Below are positions 16,829 to 26,193 of a stretch of 64,000 nt of DNA, one piece after another; within the stretch, counting starts at the first letter, position 1, and each line of letters begins with the position of its first letter. The notes beneath the pieces were generated by a model that saw nothing but the letters and a program-made list of their open reading frames with translations, had not been told where the DNA came from and did not search any database. This DNA comes from Novosphingobium sp. (lineage in GTDB: Bacteria > Pseudomonadota > Alphaproteobacteria > Sphingomonadales > Sphingomonadaceae). The stretch lies in NCBI RefSeq assembly GCF_039595395.1, contig NZ_JBCNLP010000005.1, positions 129,101-193,100 on the forward strand, in the 5' to 3' direction. Made by a program: the position numbers and the translations under genes.

Positions 16829-18157
16829 ATGTCAGAACCACGGCAACTGCATCTTTGTGCCTTCATCAAACCGGGCAGCCTTCATCAGGCGTCCTGGCGA
16901 TTTCCGGGGGCTTGGCAGGACGCCAATCTCAACATCCGGGCGCTGCAAAGTTTCGCCCGCAAGCTTGAACAGGCGCGGTTCGACGCGATTTTCACGGCAG
17001 ACCATCTGGCTGTCCTCAATCTGCCGATGGCGGCGCTCAAACGCAGCCAGACTGTCTCGACCTTCGAGCCTCTGACCTTGTTGGCGGCTCTGTCGGCAGT
17101 CACCGAGCATATCGGTCTGGTGGGCACCACATCGACGAGCTACGAAGAGCCCTACAACGTGGCCCGCAGGTTTGCATCGCTGGACCATTTGAGCGAGGGT
17201 CGGGCAGGATGGAACATCGTTACCACCTATAATCCCGAAGCCGCGCTCAACTTCGGCATGGATGACCAGTTGGCACACGCAGACCGCTATGACCGGGCCC
17301 GGGAATTTTATGATGTCGTGCGTGGCCTGTGGGACAGTTGGGCCGATGACGCCTTCATCATGGACAAGGCGAAGGGCCTTTACTTCGATCCCGATCGCCT
17401 GCACGTCCTGAACCATAATGGACCGCATTTCAGGGTGCGCGGTCCGCTCAACATTGCCCGCCCCGTTCAGGGCGCGCCGGTCATCTTCCAGGCGGGCAGT
17501 TCCGGGCCGGGGCGGCAACTGGCAGCCGAAACGGCCGATGTGATTTTTGGAACCGCCGGAACGCTCGAAGCCGGGCAGTCTTTCTATGCCGATATCCGGG
17601 AAAGGCTACGCCTGACGGGGCGACCGGGCGACGCGATCCGCATCCTGCCGGGCGCCATGATCATCATGGGCGACACTCTGGCCGAGGCGCAGGCGCGGCG
17701 CAGGCAGTTGGATGGTTTGGTCGACGACGAGCTTTGCATACCGGCGCTGTCGCGATTCCTGGGGTGCGACGCATCAGGGTTCGACCCGGACCTTGCGCTG
17801 CCCGACGTGCCCCCGACCAATGAAAGCCAGAGCACGCGCGACTATGTCATCGACTTGGGGAAACGCGAAGGCCTGACCGTCCGGCAACTGGCCCAGCATC
17901 TCGCGGGTTACGGCGGGCTGACGTTTGTGGGCACGGCAGCAGGGATCGCGGATGACATGGAACGCTGGCTTCACGGGCGCGCCGCAGACGGCTTCAACGT
18001 GATTTTCCCCTATCTGCCCATGGGCCTTGACGATGTCGTTGAAAAGCTCGTGCCCGAGTTGCAACGCCGTGGGCTTTTTCGCCGCGACTATGAAGGAGGC
18101 ACCCTGCGAGAGAACCTCGGTCTGGGGCGCCCAGACAACGCTTTCTTCCGGCATTGA
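16829..18157 (+). CDS. FMN-dependent LLM-class monooxygenase (NtaA/SnaA/DszA family)
   Basis: A 442-residue flavin monooxygenase. Family landmarks in order: ASWRFPGAWQDANLN near residue 22, FDAIFTADHLA, FEPLTLLAALSAVTEHIGL, TSTSYEEPYNVARRFASLDHLSEGRAGWNIVTT, then HFRVRGPLNIARPVQGAPVIFQAGSS. It uses reduced FMN from a separate reductase to oxygenate nitrilotriacetate-, dibenzothiophene- or pristinamycin-like substrates; the substrate here is unknown. AAAGG 7 bases upstream supports ATG 16829. No flavin reductase gene is adjacent. The divergent TonB receptor suggests that the substrate is imported by that route. Confidence 0.87.
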   Translation: MSEPRQLHLCAFIKPGSLHQASWRFPGAWQDANLNIRALQSFARKLEQARFDAIFTADHLAVLNLPMAALKRSQTVSTFEPLTLLAALSAVTEHIGLVGTTSTSYEEPYNVARRFASLDHLSEGRAGWNIVTTYNPEAALNFGMDDQLAHADRYDRAREFYDVVRGLWDSWADDAFIMDKAKGLYFDPDRLHVLNHNGPHFRVRGPLNIARPVQGAPVIFQAGSSGPGRQLAAETADVIFGTAGTLEAGQSFYADIRERLRLTGRPGDAIRILPGAMIIMGDTLAEAQARRRQLDGLVDDELCIPALSRFLGCDASGFDPDLALPDVPPTNESQSTRDYVIDLGKREGLTVRQLAQHLAGYGGLTFVGTAAGIADDMERWLHGRAADGFNVIFPYLPMGLDDVVEKLVPELQRRGLFRRDYEGGTLRENLGLGRPDNAFFRH

Positions 18158-19363
18158 TCTAGCGCGCGTGCCCGCGCTTGAACCCCGCCCGCACGCGGGA
18201 AAATTGGTCGATCGGCACATGCTTGTGAAAGAAACCGACCGAAAGGTCCGCAGCCATGGGCATTCAGGATGCAAATTTCGGGCGCGGTGAATGAACGGCA
18301 GCTCGAGCCAATTCGCGCCTTAGAGGTGACGTTCCGGTCCGTCCCCACCCATGGTCATTCCCACGAGACTCCAACGCAGCGGCAATTATTTCGGCAGTGA
18401 TGATTCTACCGGCGAGATTAGACAGCGGGACTATCAATCACGAAATGCTATATCGTGACCGATAGATGCTCGGCGCCAAGGCAAAGGCATCCCGTCTTCC
18501 CCCTGAAAGCCAAGGCGTCTGCACAACGGCACTGCGTTGAACCATTAACCCATCCTACCCCTGCCTGCATCGCGCACGATAGGATGGTCTATCCTCCCAC
18601 CCTGCGAAGCATCCGTCCGCTGGCATTGGAGGACGGGGTCCGCTTACGAACATAGCGTAAGGCTGTAGACGTGTAGGTCCAGCGCAAGGCCTGGGCAATT
18701 GGCCCGGCACCTCGGTGCTGGCGGACAGATCAGGGGTCAACCCGACGCGCGACGAACGGGTGCTGAGCCTCGCATTCGCCCCGTCGAGCTCGGGGCCCAC
18801 CAAGTTGACCAGTTGATCGCACACTGCCCGGCGCACTGTACGTTTTACGATCAATCGCACCGCCGGCGGGGTCTGGGCGCGTTCCCCCAGCATCAATTTG
18901 CTAGTCGCCGGCATTGGTTGTGTCACCAACTTAGACCTGATGCTGGGAGGCAATCCCCAACCATATCCCGGTGGTGCTGGTGAGGGAGCGATTGGCCTAG
19001 GCTCGCGCGCGTTGGCCCGCAACACGTGGATGCGACCAGGCAGCGGCCCGTCACAAGTCCGCCAGCCTCTTGCAACGCTCGGACTTGCGGTACTGTATTA
19101 GGCGACAGTCAAGCTTAGGTCCCCCGCCACTCCCGATCTCCCTCGAACGCGAAGCCGTCAGCAACGCCGCGCCGTCCCCCTCGATCTCGGTAATGTGTCC
19201 CAGATTCTTCGCCGCGCCCGACATGTTTCCCTACGCGAGAATGGCGCGGAAAATCTTAAAATCGTTGAGATCGTCCAGCATCGCGAATTATCGTCTTTGA
19301 TTTGATAGTGCATCGCTTGCTGGCGATCTAATCCCTTTCAGGACGATAAGTTATACCGGAATC
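18158..19363. other. 1.2-kb region without a recognisable gene
   Basis: Open frames on both strands overlap and are shorter than about 160 codons. None shows a family motif, signal peptide or ribosome site. The composition resembles decayed coding DNA. The last ~100 bases before 19364 are more AT-rich and probably carry the promoter of the deacetylase operon. No tRNA, hairpin terminator or insertion-sequence end was identified. Confidence 0.5.
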
Positions 19364-20386
19364 ATGACACAGCAAGCCCCCCTCTTCGTCACGCGCCGCA
19401 GCGTCCTTGGCACCGGCATCGCCGCCGCCGGAGTCGCCGCCACCGCGCGCCCCGCAACCGCACACGCACCGGTTCACCCGCGCGTGAGCCACAACTCTGG
19501 CGGCGGCTTCTGGCCAAATGGCGCCCGCATCGCTGTTAGCCTGTCGCTGATGTTCGAAGCGGGCGGCCAGCCCATTTCGGGCGCCGGCGGCCCCATTCCC
19601 GAGCCCATCCAGAACGGGCTCCCCGATCTCCCGACAAACGCCTTCTTCCAATATGGTATCTACGAAGGCATCCCGCGCATCCTCGACCTGATGGACAAGC
19701 ACCAGATCAAACTCAGCTCCTTCATGGTGGGCGAAGCGGTGCGCAGGGCGCCGGATATCGCGCAGGAAATCGTGCGGCGTGGACATGAAGCCGGTGCGCA
19801 TGGTGATGCCTGGCGCAATAGCTACACCCTCGATCCCGAGGCGGAAAAGCGCTTTATCGCTGCTGGCGCGGAAAGCATCCACAAGATCACCGGCTTCAAC
19901 CCCGTGGGCTGGAACGCCTATTGGCTGCGCAATTCGCCTAACACGCTCGATATCCTGAAGTCTCTGGGTTTCCTCTACCACATCGACGAACCCAGCGCCG
20001 ACCAGCCCTTCATCGTCAAGCTCAAGGGCGGCGACTTCGTCACCGTGCCCTACACGCTGCATATGAACGACATTTCGGCCTATCCGCTCACCGGCTGGAA
20101 CCCGGCCGCCTACGAACAGGCGCTAAAGGACGAATTCGACCAGCTTTACGAGGAAGGCGCCACGCAGCGCCGCATGATGGTCGTGTCCATGCACGACCGG
20201 ATGGAGGGCCATGCCAACCGCATCCGCGTGATGGACCGCTTCCTCACCTATGCCCGCTCGAAACCCGGCGTGTGGTTCGCCCGCAAGGACGAGATTGCCC
20301 AATGGGCGCTGACACGCCGCGCCCATACCCCTGTCTACAACCGTGCTCTTCCCACCGAAACCGGCCTGCCCGGCTCGGCAGCTTAA
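19364..20386 (+). CDS. Tat-exported polysaccharide deacetylase family protein
   Basis: A 340-residue protein. Residues 1-34 carry a Tat signal (VTRRSVLGTGIAAAGVAA). The mature part has the NodB-like layout: ARIAVSLSLMFEAGG, YGIYEGIPRILDLMDKHQIKLSSFMVGEAVRRAP, HEAGAHGDAWRNSY, and a late SMHDRMEGHANRI. The usual metal-binding Asp-Asp of motif 1 and the H-x-x-x-H of motif 2 are only partly kept (HGDAW), as in the PuuE/allantoinase-like branch, so a C-N hydrolase acting on a small molecule is as likely as a chitin-type deacetylase. It is the first gene of a three-gene unit; the SDR gene's ribosome site overlaps its stop. Confidence 0.78.
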   Translation: MTQQAPLFVTRRSVLGTGIAAAGVAATARPATAHAPVHPRVSHNSGGGFWPNGARIAVSLSLMFEAGGQPISGAGGPIPEPIQNGLPDLPTNAFFQYGIYEGIPRILDLMDKHQIKLSSFMVGEAVRRAPDIAQEIVRRGHEAGAHGDAWRNSYTLDPEAEKRFIAAGAESIHKITGFNPVGWNAYWLRNSPNTLDILKSLGFLYHIDEPSADQPFIVKLKGGDFVTVPYTLHMNDISAYPLTGWNPAAYEQALKDEFDQLYEEGATQRRMMVVSMHDRMEGHANRIRVMDRFLTYARSKPGVWFARKDEIAQWALTRRAHTPVYNRALPTETGLPGSAA

Positions 20387-20397
20387 GGAGTGATGTG

Positions 20398-21108
20398 ATG
20401 ACGATATCTCTTTCCGGTCAGTCCGTTCTGATCGTCGGCGCTGGTGGCGGCGTTGGCCGCGCCGCGCTGGAGACCTTTGCCCGCCAGGGCGCCATCGTGA
20501 CGGCTGCGGGCCGCCCGGGCGACGCCCTCTCCACCGCCGCCGCTGCAGCCGGTGTGGCCCCCACCCCGCTCGATTTCCTCGACAACGATGCGGTGGAAGC
20601 CTTCTTCGCCGCCCATGCCCCCTTCGACCATGTGGTGATCGCCGCAGCCTCGACCAAATCCGGCTCGGTGGCCGGGCTGGATCTCGATGCCGCCAAGGCC
20701 GCGATGGAGAGCAAGTTCTGGGGCGCCTATCGCGTGGCTCGCGCCGCCAAGGTCAACCCCGGCGGCTCGATCACGCTGGTCTCGGGCTTCCTCTCGCACC
20801 GGCCCAGCGCCGGGGCCGTATTGCAAGGCGCCATCAACGCCGCGCTGGAGGCTTTGGGGCGCGGCCTTGCGCTGGAACGCGCGCCGGTGCGGGTCAACAC
20901 CGTGTCCCCTGGGCTGGTCAACACGCCGCTGTGGCAGGGCATGAGCGAGGAAGCCCGCGACGGCATGTTCGAACGCACCGCCGCCCGCCTGCCCGCTGGC
21001 CGCATCGGTCAGCCCGAGGACATCGCCTCGGCCATTCTCTTCGTCGCCACCAACCCCTTCGCCACCGGCTCGACCATCACGGTCGATGGCGGCGGCACGA
21101 TCGCCTGA
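20398..21108 (+). CDS. Short-chain dehydrogenase-like protein lacking the Tyr/Lys pair
   Basis: A 236-residue Rossmann protein with GAGGGVG as cofactor motif near the N terminus, a mid-region ITLVSGF holding the catalytic-position Ser, and the C-terminal SDR block VRVNTVSPGLVNTPLW ... ATGSTITVDGGGTIA. In the YxxxK helix, alignment back from GRGLALE puts Gln where Tyr is expected and Asn where Lys is expected, so classical SDR chemistry is doubtful. AAGGAG overlaps the previous stop, 7 bases before ATG 20398. It is cotranscribed with the deacetylase-like and SnoaL-like genes and may bind or isomerise a substrate rather than reduce it. Confidence 0.8.
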   Translation: MTISLSGQSVLIVGAGGGVGRAALETFARQGAIVTAAGRPGDALSTAAAAAGVAPTPLDFLDNDAVEAFFAAHAPFDHVVIAAASTKSGSVAGLDLDAAKAAMESKFWGAYRVARAAKVNPGGSITLVSGFLSHRPSAGAVLQGAINAALEALGRGLALERAPVRVNTVSPGLVNTPLWQGMSEEARDGMFERTAARLPAGRIGQPEDIASAILFVATNPFATGSTITVDGGGTIA

Positions 21109-21118
21109 GGACACCGCC

Positions 21119-21661
21119 ATGCGCTTTCCCATCCTTGCCGCCCTTGCCATGGCGCTCGCCATGCCCGCCCATGCCGCAACGCTCAGCGACAGCCAGGCCG
21201 TGGCCATGGCCAAACCGCAGACGCTGATCGTCTCGCCCGATCTCAAACCTGCCGCGCGCCGCGCCCTGCTACGCCCGGTCGACCAGTTCTATGGCTTCTG
21301 GATCAACGGCAGCGCAAAGCTGCTGGCCGCCGCCATCTCGCCGAACTTTGTGGATCACACCCTGCCCGCCGGTCGCCCGCAGGGGCCAACCGGGCCTGCG
21401 CTTGCCTCCAAGGGGTTTCTGGGCGCGGTGCCCGATCTGGAGATGACGGTCGTCCAGCGGATCGTGGTGGGGGATCGGGTGGTCTCGCATCTGCGCTTCA
21501 CCGGGCATTTCACCGGCAGTTTTCAGGGACATGCCGGCAAGGGCCAGAAGGTCGATTTCATCGCCACCGACATTCTGCGCGTGCAGCACGGCGCCATCAC
21601 CGACAACTGGCACCTGGAGGACAATCTGACCTTCCTCCAGCAGATCGGTCTGGTGCCCTGA
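21119..21661 (+). CDS. Secreted SnoaL / NTF2-like protein
   Basis: A 180-residue protein. Signal peptide residues 1-20 (ALAMALAMPAHAA). The mature part has the SnoaL-like pattern: LLRPVDQFYGFWINGSAKLLAAAISPNFVDHTLPAGRP-type helix-strand start, KGFLGAVPDLEMTVVQRIVVGDRVVSHLRFTGHFTG, and ITDNWHLEDNLTFLQQIG at the end. Family members are cyclases, isomerases or hydrolases acting on hydrophobic ketones. It starts 10 bases after the SDR-like gene and completes that operon. As two of the three proteins are exported, the pathway probably works in or across the periplasm. Confidence 0.82.
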   Translation: MRFPILAALAMALAMPAHAATLSDSQAVAMAKPQTLIVSPDLKPAARRALLRPVDQFYGFWINGSAKLLAAAISPNFVDHTLPAGRPQGPTGPALASKGFLGAVPDLEMTVVQRIVVGDRVVSHLRFTGHFTGSFQGHAGKGQKVDFIATDILRVQHGAITDNWHLEDNLTFLQQIGLVP

Positions 21662-21937
21662 CAGGTGTCGGGACGACGCCCTGCCTGCGAGGCGGCAGAG
21701 CGCGGCACCTCCTCCAATCAGCTTTGCTGTGTAGACCTGACGGCAGGTACTCTGCGATACTCGAAAGCCATTGATTGATCGATTTTAGGTCATGATCATA
21801 CACATGATCCAAATCTGCCATGATTTCTGCCATGATTTTTCTTTGGCGTCCCGCAGCCGTATGTTAGAGGCCAAAAATCCGCAGAGTTCTGCGGATCTCA
21901 ACATGGCTGGATTTCACGAATTATCGTTGTTAGCTGT

Positions 21938-23734
21938 TGGAAAAACACCTACGATTTCGCCGAGCCCAAGACCTTCACCACTAGCTTCGAGCCGACCAAG
22001 CGCGAATTACTCTTCGTGATGGACGGCACCACGAAAATGGACTGGAACGACGGGTGGTATGAGGCAGACCATGTCTGGGTCGGCTTCAAGGCCGACTTCA
22101 GCCGCGACGCCGGTGCCGACAAGACCGCGCCATATGCGGTCGAATACCCCGCCGCCACCCATGTCACCGAAACCATCCTGTTGCCGCCAGGTGTGGGCAC
22201 CTTTGTGGTGGCCCCCGGATCGGATGTCGACCAGACCGTGGCGGGGCGCGAATACCACCGCCATGCCAGAGTCGAGGGCGACCGCTTCATGGTCGAGGAA
22301 AGCGACCGCAGCATCGCCCAGGAATTTCCCGCCGCGCAGGCCCCCGCAGCGGAGCAAACCCTGCGCGCTCTGGCCAAGAAAAGCGTCTATCTGCGCCAGC
22401 CCAGAGGTTACAGCGGAACGCAGGCCGAGCGCGATGCCATCATGGCCTCCGACCCCGCCACGGCGCCGGAACTGGTCAACAAGGCCCGCCTGCTGCTGAA
22501 CGCCCAACGAACCGAGGATGGGGTGAAGGCACTGGACAAGGCCATCGCTCTCGATCCAAAAAACGCCGAAGCTTTCGGCCTGCGGGCTATCGCAAGGATG
22601 AATCTGCAGCAGACAGCGGCGGCCAAACCCGATGTCGATGCGGCTTTGGCGATCAACCCGCATGATGGAACGGCGCTGCAGGCGCGGGGAGAGCTCGCGG
22701 GCCTTGAAAAGGACTATGCCGCGGCGGTCGAAGCCTTTTCCGGCCTGTTGCAAGGCTCGCCCGGTTACAGCCCGGCGCTGCTTGGCCGGGCCCATGCCTA
22801 TTACGCGCAGCGCCGTCTCGATCTGGCACTGGCCGACACTGACAACGCGGTCAAGACGATGCCTGCCAATGCCGAGCTGCGCTTGCTGCGCGCCAACATT
22901 CTGCATGACAAGGGCGATCGGAAGGGCGTGGCGGCGGAAGCCGACGCGCTGATGGCGCCGGCACCCAACGACGTCTATTCGCTGGCCGCCGCCAGCCGCA
23001 TCTATGCCGCAGTCCAGCAGCGGGATAACGCGATGCACGCGCTCGACAAGGCGATGGCGATCGGCCCGACCAGCTACATCTATCTCAGCCGCTATGATCT
23101 GCGGCCCGCAAGCGACCTTGCCGGGCGGCGAAGCGATATTGACGCCGCGCTCCGTCTGGAACCGACCTCGCCGGAGGGTCTAACTGCGAAGGCCTATCTT
23201 CAGGGGGAACAGGGCAACTGGCGCGGGGCAACCGAAACCCTGTCCCCGTTGATTGCCCGCTTTCCATCCCGCTCCGACCTGCTGCTCAGGCGGGGTATCG
23301 CCTACGCCAAATTGGGGAATGCCCCGGCCGCCGACAGGGATTTTTCCGAGGCCAGGACCCGTACCAAGGGCGCGCAGCCGCTCAACAGCCTGTGCTGGGC
23401 CAATGCGATTGCAGGGGTCGGGCTGAACCGCGCCCTGGAAGAGTGCGATGCGGCGCTGGCCATCACGCCCGAAGCGCTCGACATTCAGGACAGCCGGGCT
23501 CTGGTTCTGCTGCGGCTGGGGCGACTGGATGAGGCACTCGACACCTACAACCGCATTCTGGCCAAGGCCCCGACCCAGTGGCCCTCGCTTTACGGACGGG
23601 CACTGGCCGAGGAGCGCAAGGGCGACACCGCCGCCGCAGCCCGGGATGCCACTGCGGCACTGAAAGCCAATCCCGGCGAAAAGGATGATTACGCGCGCTA
23701 TGGCCTTGTGCTGCAGACCAAGGTGAGCGGCTGA
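21938..23734 (+). pseudogene. DUF3857/transglutaminase-TPR protein, 5'-truncated
   Basis: The frame has no good start. Homology already begins upstream of the first candidate codon (GTG 22016): YDFAEPKTFTTSFEP at about 21950-21994. The part present has the end of a DUF3857-type domain (WNDGWYEADHVWVGFKADFSR, GSDVDQTVAGREYHRHAR), then about ten tetratricopeptide repeats to the stop at 23734. Full-length relatives are periplasmic proteins of roughly 900 or more residues with an N-terminal signal and a transglutaminase-like domain; that half is missing. No ribosome site precedes GTG 22016. The breakpoint around 21940 marks a deletion or recombination junction. Confidence 0.72.
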
Positions 23735-23960
23735 GTGTCCGCCTTGCTCCTTGCAGGGAATAGGCCAGCGAACATTTATGCATCATAATACGCTGCGCAG
23801 GTGGTGCACCGTAGTCGATCATAGGCAGAACTTCATGCGCCATAGTCCTCTAGAGCGCCAAATGGTGTCCTCGACCTCGCGAATCCTGTCATGCATGAGA
23901 AGACATGAACTATCTCCCGATGGTCCAAGTTTTCGCTCGCATCCCCCCGTCCACACCCTA

Positions 23961-24293
23961 GAGCATTTTTCGATCAGTTAGGATCGTAACCGCATGAACT
24001 GAAGTAGTTAGCGCATTCGGTGGGCTGGAAGACATCGACGAGTTTGCCGATGAGGCCCCGTAAACCGCTGACGGTTCGCTCGCCTGCTTTCCGGAGCCTG
24101 GCTTTGAGGCGGGAGAATGCCTTCTCGATCGGGTTGAAGTCAGGACTGTAGGGCGGGAGGAAGCGGAGCGTCGCTCCTGCCGCTTCGATCCGATCCCGGA
24201 CCGCCGGGCGCTTATGGCTCGACAGATTGTCCATGAATCATAAAGTGCCGCCGGAGGGAAACCCTCACGATTCATAGCAGTTGAAAAACGCTC
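23961..24293 (-). mobile_element. IS630-family element, internally deleted (copy 1)
   Basis: A 333-bp derivative flanked by TA (23959-23960, 24294-24295), the IS630 target. The ends GAGCATTTTTCGATCAG and, inverted, GAGCGTTTTTCAACTGC are shared with the element at 49353-49995. It keeps only the C-terminal transposase part: MDNLSSHKRPAVRDRIEA, LRFLPPYSPDFNPIEKAFSRLK, ending SSCGYDPN. The 5' end joins MDNLSS directly to the left terminus (CATGAATCATAAAGTG), so most of the transposase is gone. It cannot move by itself but could be mobilised in trans. Confidence 0.88.
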
Positions 24294-24423
24294 TAGATAA
24301 AGTCTAACGGATAGCCCAGCGATAATACTCACCCAAGCTATCCGTCAATTCAACCTTTTCCATCCGCGGTCAATTCGTCCCGGCATATGTTGTACATCCG
24401 ACACCGCTCCGCAGTTCGAATCA

Positions 24424-25026
24424 TCAAAAGCGCAAGCCAACTCCATTTACGATCTGATTGCGCGATACTTGTTCCGAATAGCGAGTATAGCGATATTCTC
24501 CTAAAACATAAACAGGACCGATTAAAGAATACTGCAAGCCAATGCCCGCACGAATTCCGCCATTATCGCGCGCGTAATCGGGGTCAAGTGTCACCTTGCC
24601 ACCTTGCCCCGGATGTAAGCCGATGTTGCTCGAGAAACGGGCGTTTGCATAACCGACTTTCGCATAGAGGTGTAGGCTCGGCATGGCGTGCAAGGTGATA
24701 CGCGCACCTGCATAAATATCCCGGCCAATCTGGAATTGGCGTTCAGTAGAGGTCCTGCCCTGACCTGCGGTGGTACCACTCAACGCCGCATCAATGCCAA
24801 ATGAAACGCGTGGCGTCACCGACACATCATAACCAATATTACCACCATAGGCGACCCCATGGATTTTCTGATCCGATAGAACATTTGTCGGCGCGTTTGC
24901 GCTCTGCCCAATCTGGTCCCAACCGAGTTGCGCTTCGACGCGGGTTTCTCCCTTGGCAAGGGCAGCTTCAGGGGTGGACGTAAGCAATGCCACCATCATC
25001 CCCACGGAACAAAGCTTAAATTGCAT
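24424..25026 (-). CDS. Outer-membrane beta-barrel protein (small porin-like)
   Basis: A 200-residue protein with a signal peptide (LCSVGMMVALLTSTPEAALA, residues 5-24) and eight or so alternating strands: ETRVEAQLGWDQIG, GVAYGGNIGYDVSV, RVSFGIDAALSG, DIYAGARITLHAM, LHLYAKVGYANARF, GIRAGIGLQYSL, YVLGEYRYTRY. It ends in VNGVGLRF, the terminal Phe used for barrel assembly. GAGGGAG precedes ATG 25026. It resembles the OmpA-barrel / Omp25 opacity family. The flanking ~1 kb is notably more AT-rich than the rest of the window, consistent with acquisition. It is isolated between mobile-element fragments. Confidence 0.82.
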   Translation of the reverse strand: MQFKLCSVGMMVALLTSTPEAALAKGETRVEAQLGWDQIGQSANAPTNVLSDQKIHGVAYGGNIGYDVSVTPRVSFGIDAALSGTTAGQGRTSTERQFQIGRDIYAGARITLHAMPSLHLYAKVGYANARFSSNIGLHPGQGGKVTLDPDYARDNGGIRAGIGLQYSLIGPVYVLGEYRYTRYSEQVSRNQIVNGVGLRF

Positions 25027-25354
25027 AATAGCTCCCTCTTCTATGCAGATTTTTGATATCTTAACCACTGCACACACAGAGGATTACGTTCAATCAATTG
25101 CCAAAATAATTCAACATAAATTGTTTCATATTTATTTTTATTCCAAATCCTGCGCCAACAACCGAAATAGCTTTTCTCGTCCCTGCCCCATCCGACCTGA
25201 ACCCGTTTGTCAGAACTGCAAATTTCAGCGATGAAAATCACAAAGCTGACCGCAAAGTTGTGAGGTGCCCCCACGGCAGTCCCTCGATCATAGCGTGAGT
25301 CAGGGGCGGAGATATGAAGCCTCGGGCGCCTGCACAAGCGCGTCGTTCATGATG

Positions 25355-25605
25355 GTTTCGTCTTGCACAAAGGCTCTACGCGCTAATACAGGCGCGCAGT
25401 CGGCAGGCGTGCATCCTTCCTTAATCAGGTCTTTTCTTCTAGTATGTTGCGCTGCTTGGGACCCGCCCGACGGTGGCATCAATGATCTGCCCGCCCATGG
25501 CCAGATAGCCACACTCCTTAAGCACTGCATCGGACGGGCGAAGTGCTGCTCGATGGCCCTGGCCTTGACCAGGCGCTCGCGGAACAAACATGCTGACGCA
25601 AAATT
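25355..25605 (-). mobile_element. IS5-family transposase remnant
   Basis: Pieces of an IS5 transposase are spread over two minus-strand frames: LFRERLVKARAIEQHF, then (other frame) LKECGYLAMGGQIIDATV, then back to TRRKDLIKEGCTPADCAP. Several frameshifts are needed to join them, and neither end of the element is recognisable. It lies directly against the MNT-HEPN remnant. Confidence 0.7.
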
Positions 25606-26104
25606 CTGCGATATCCAGGGCCTCATTGATCTTCGTGAGCCAGTCGGTCAGATCGGCGCCCGCCATCTCGTAGGCGTCCGCCGCTGTCAGCGGCCGAGGC
25701 GTCACGAGAGCTGATCCGGCCAACTGGTAGAAAGCAATGCCATCACGGGCGATATCGACCCAGAAATACTCGCCGCGTGTCAGGCCAGAATTCACCTCAT
25801 CGAGCGCGTGGACGGTGAGGTTCACCGGGCGCGCGATCGCTGTATCGCGCTGGATCTTGTCCTCTGAGACGTACCAATATTCCGCGATGTCGGTGAGATC
25901 CTTGTGCCCCACGACGATGAGAATGTCTAAGGCAGACTGATAGCCGTTCGCTGGCTCATCGATCCAGTCATAGCGAGCATAGGCCGCCGAACAGGATGAT
26001 CTGTGCCGCATGCTGGAGTTTACGCGTCGCCATCCGGTGAAAGCCGCAGGCATGTGACGCTTTTGTCCGGTCTTTAAGATTGCAGGCACTTCAAAACGCT
26101 CCAT
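25605..26104 (-). pseudogene. MNT nucleotidyltransferase-HEPN protein, remnant
   Basis: The frame contains YDWIDEPANGYQSALDILIVV, DIAEYWYVSEDKI, VNLTVHALDEVNSGLTRGEYFWVDIARDGIAFYQL and PRPLTAADAYEMA. These follow the pattern of proteins that fuse a minimal nucleotidyltransferase to a HEPN domain, as in HEPN/MNT toxin-antitoxin systems. The nucleotidyltransferase GS...D-x-D site should precede this part. LDILIVV keeps only one acid (D-I-L), and the N terminus (MERFEVPAILKTGQK) has no homology. After residue ~160 the HEPN domain is replaced by insertion-sequence residues. It is a dead fragment. Confidence 0.65.
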
Positions 26105-26193
26105 TGTAAGGCCATGCCGAAATACGTTCCCCTTGAGATAGGTACCCCGGTTCAGGCCAGTGCGAGCGATCTAATCGCCTTCAAACGACAATT

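Noticed and set aside
18555..19025. 156-codon minus-strand frame in the 1.2-kb gap
   Set aside because: No ribosome site, family motif or consistent codon pattern; overlapping frames on the other strand are equally long.
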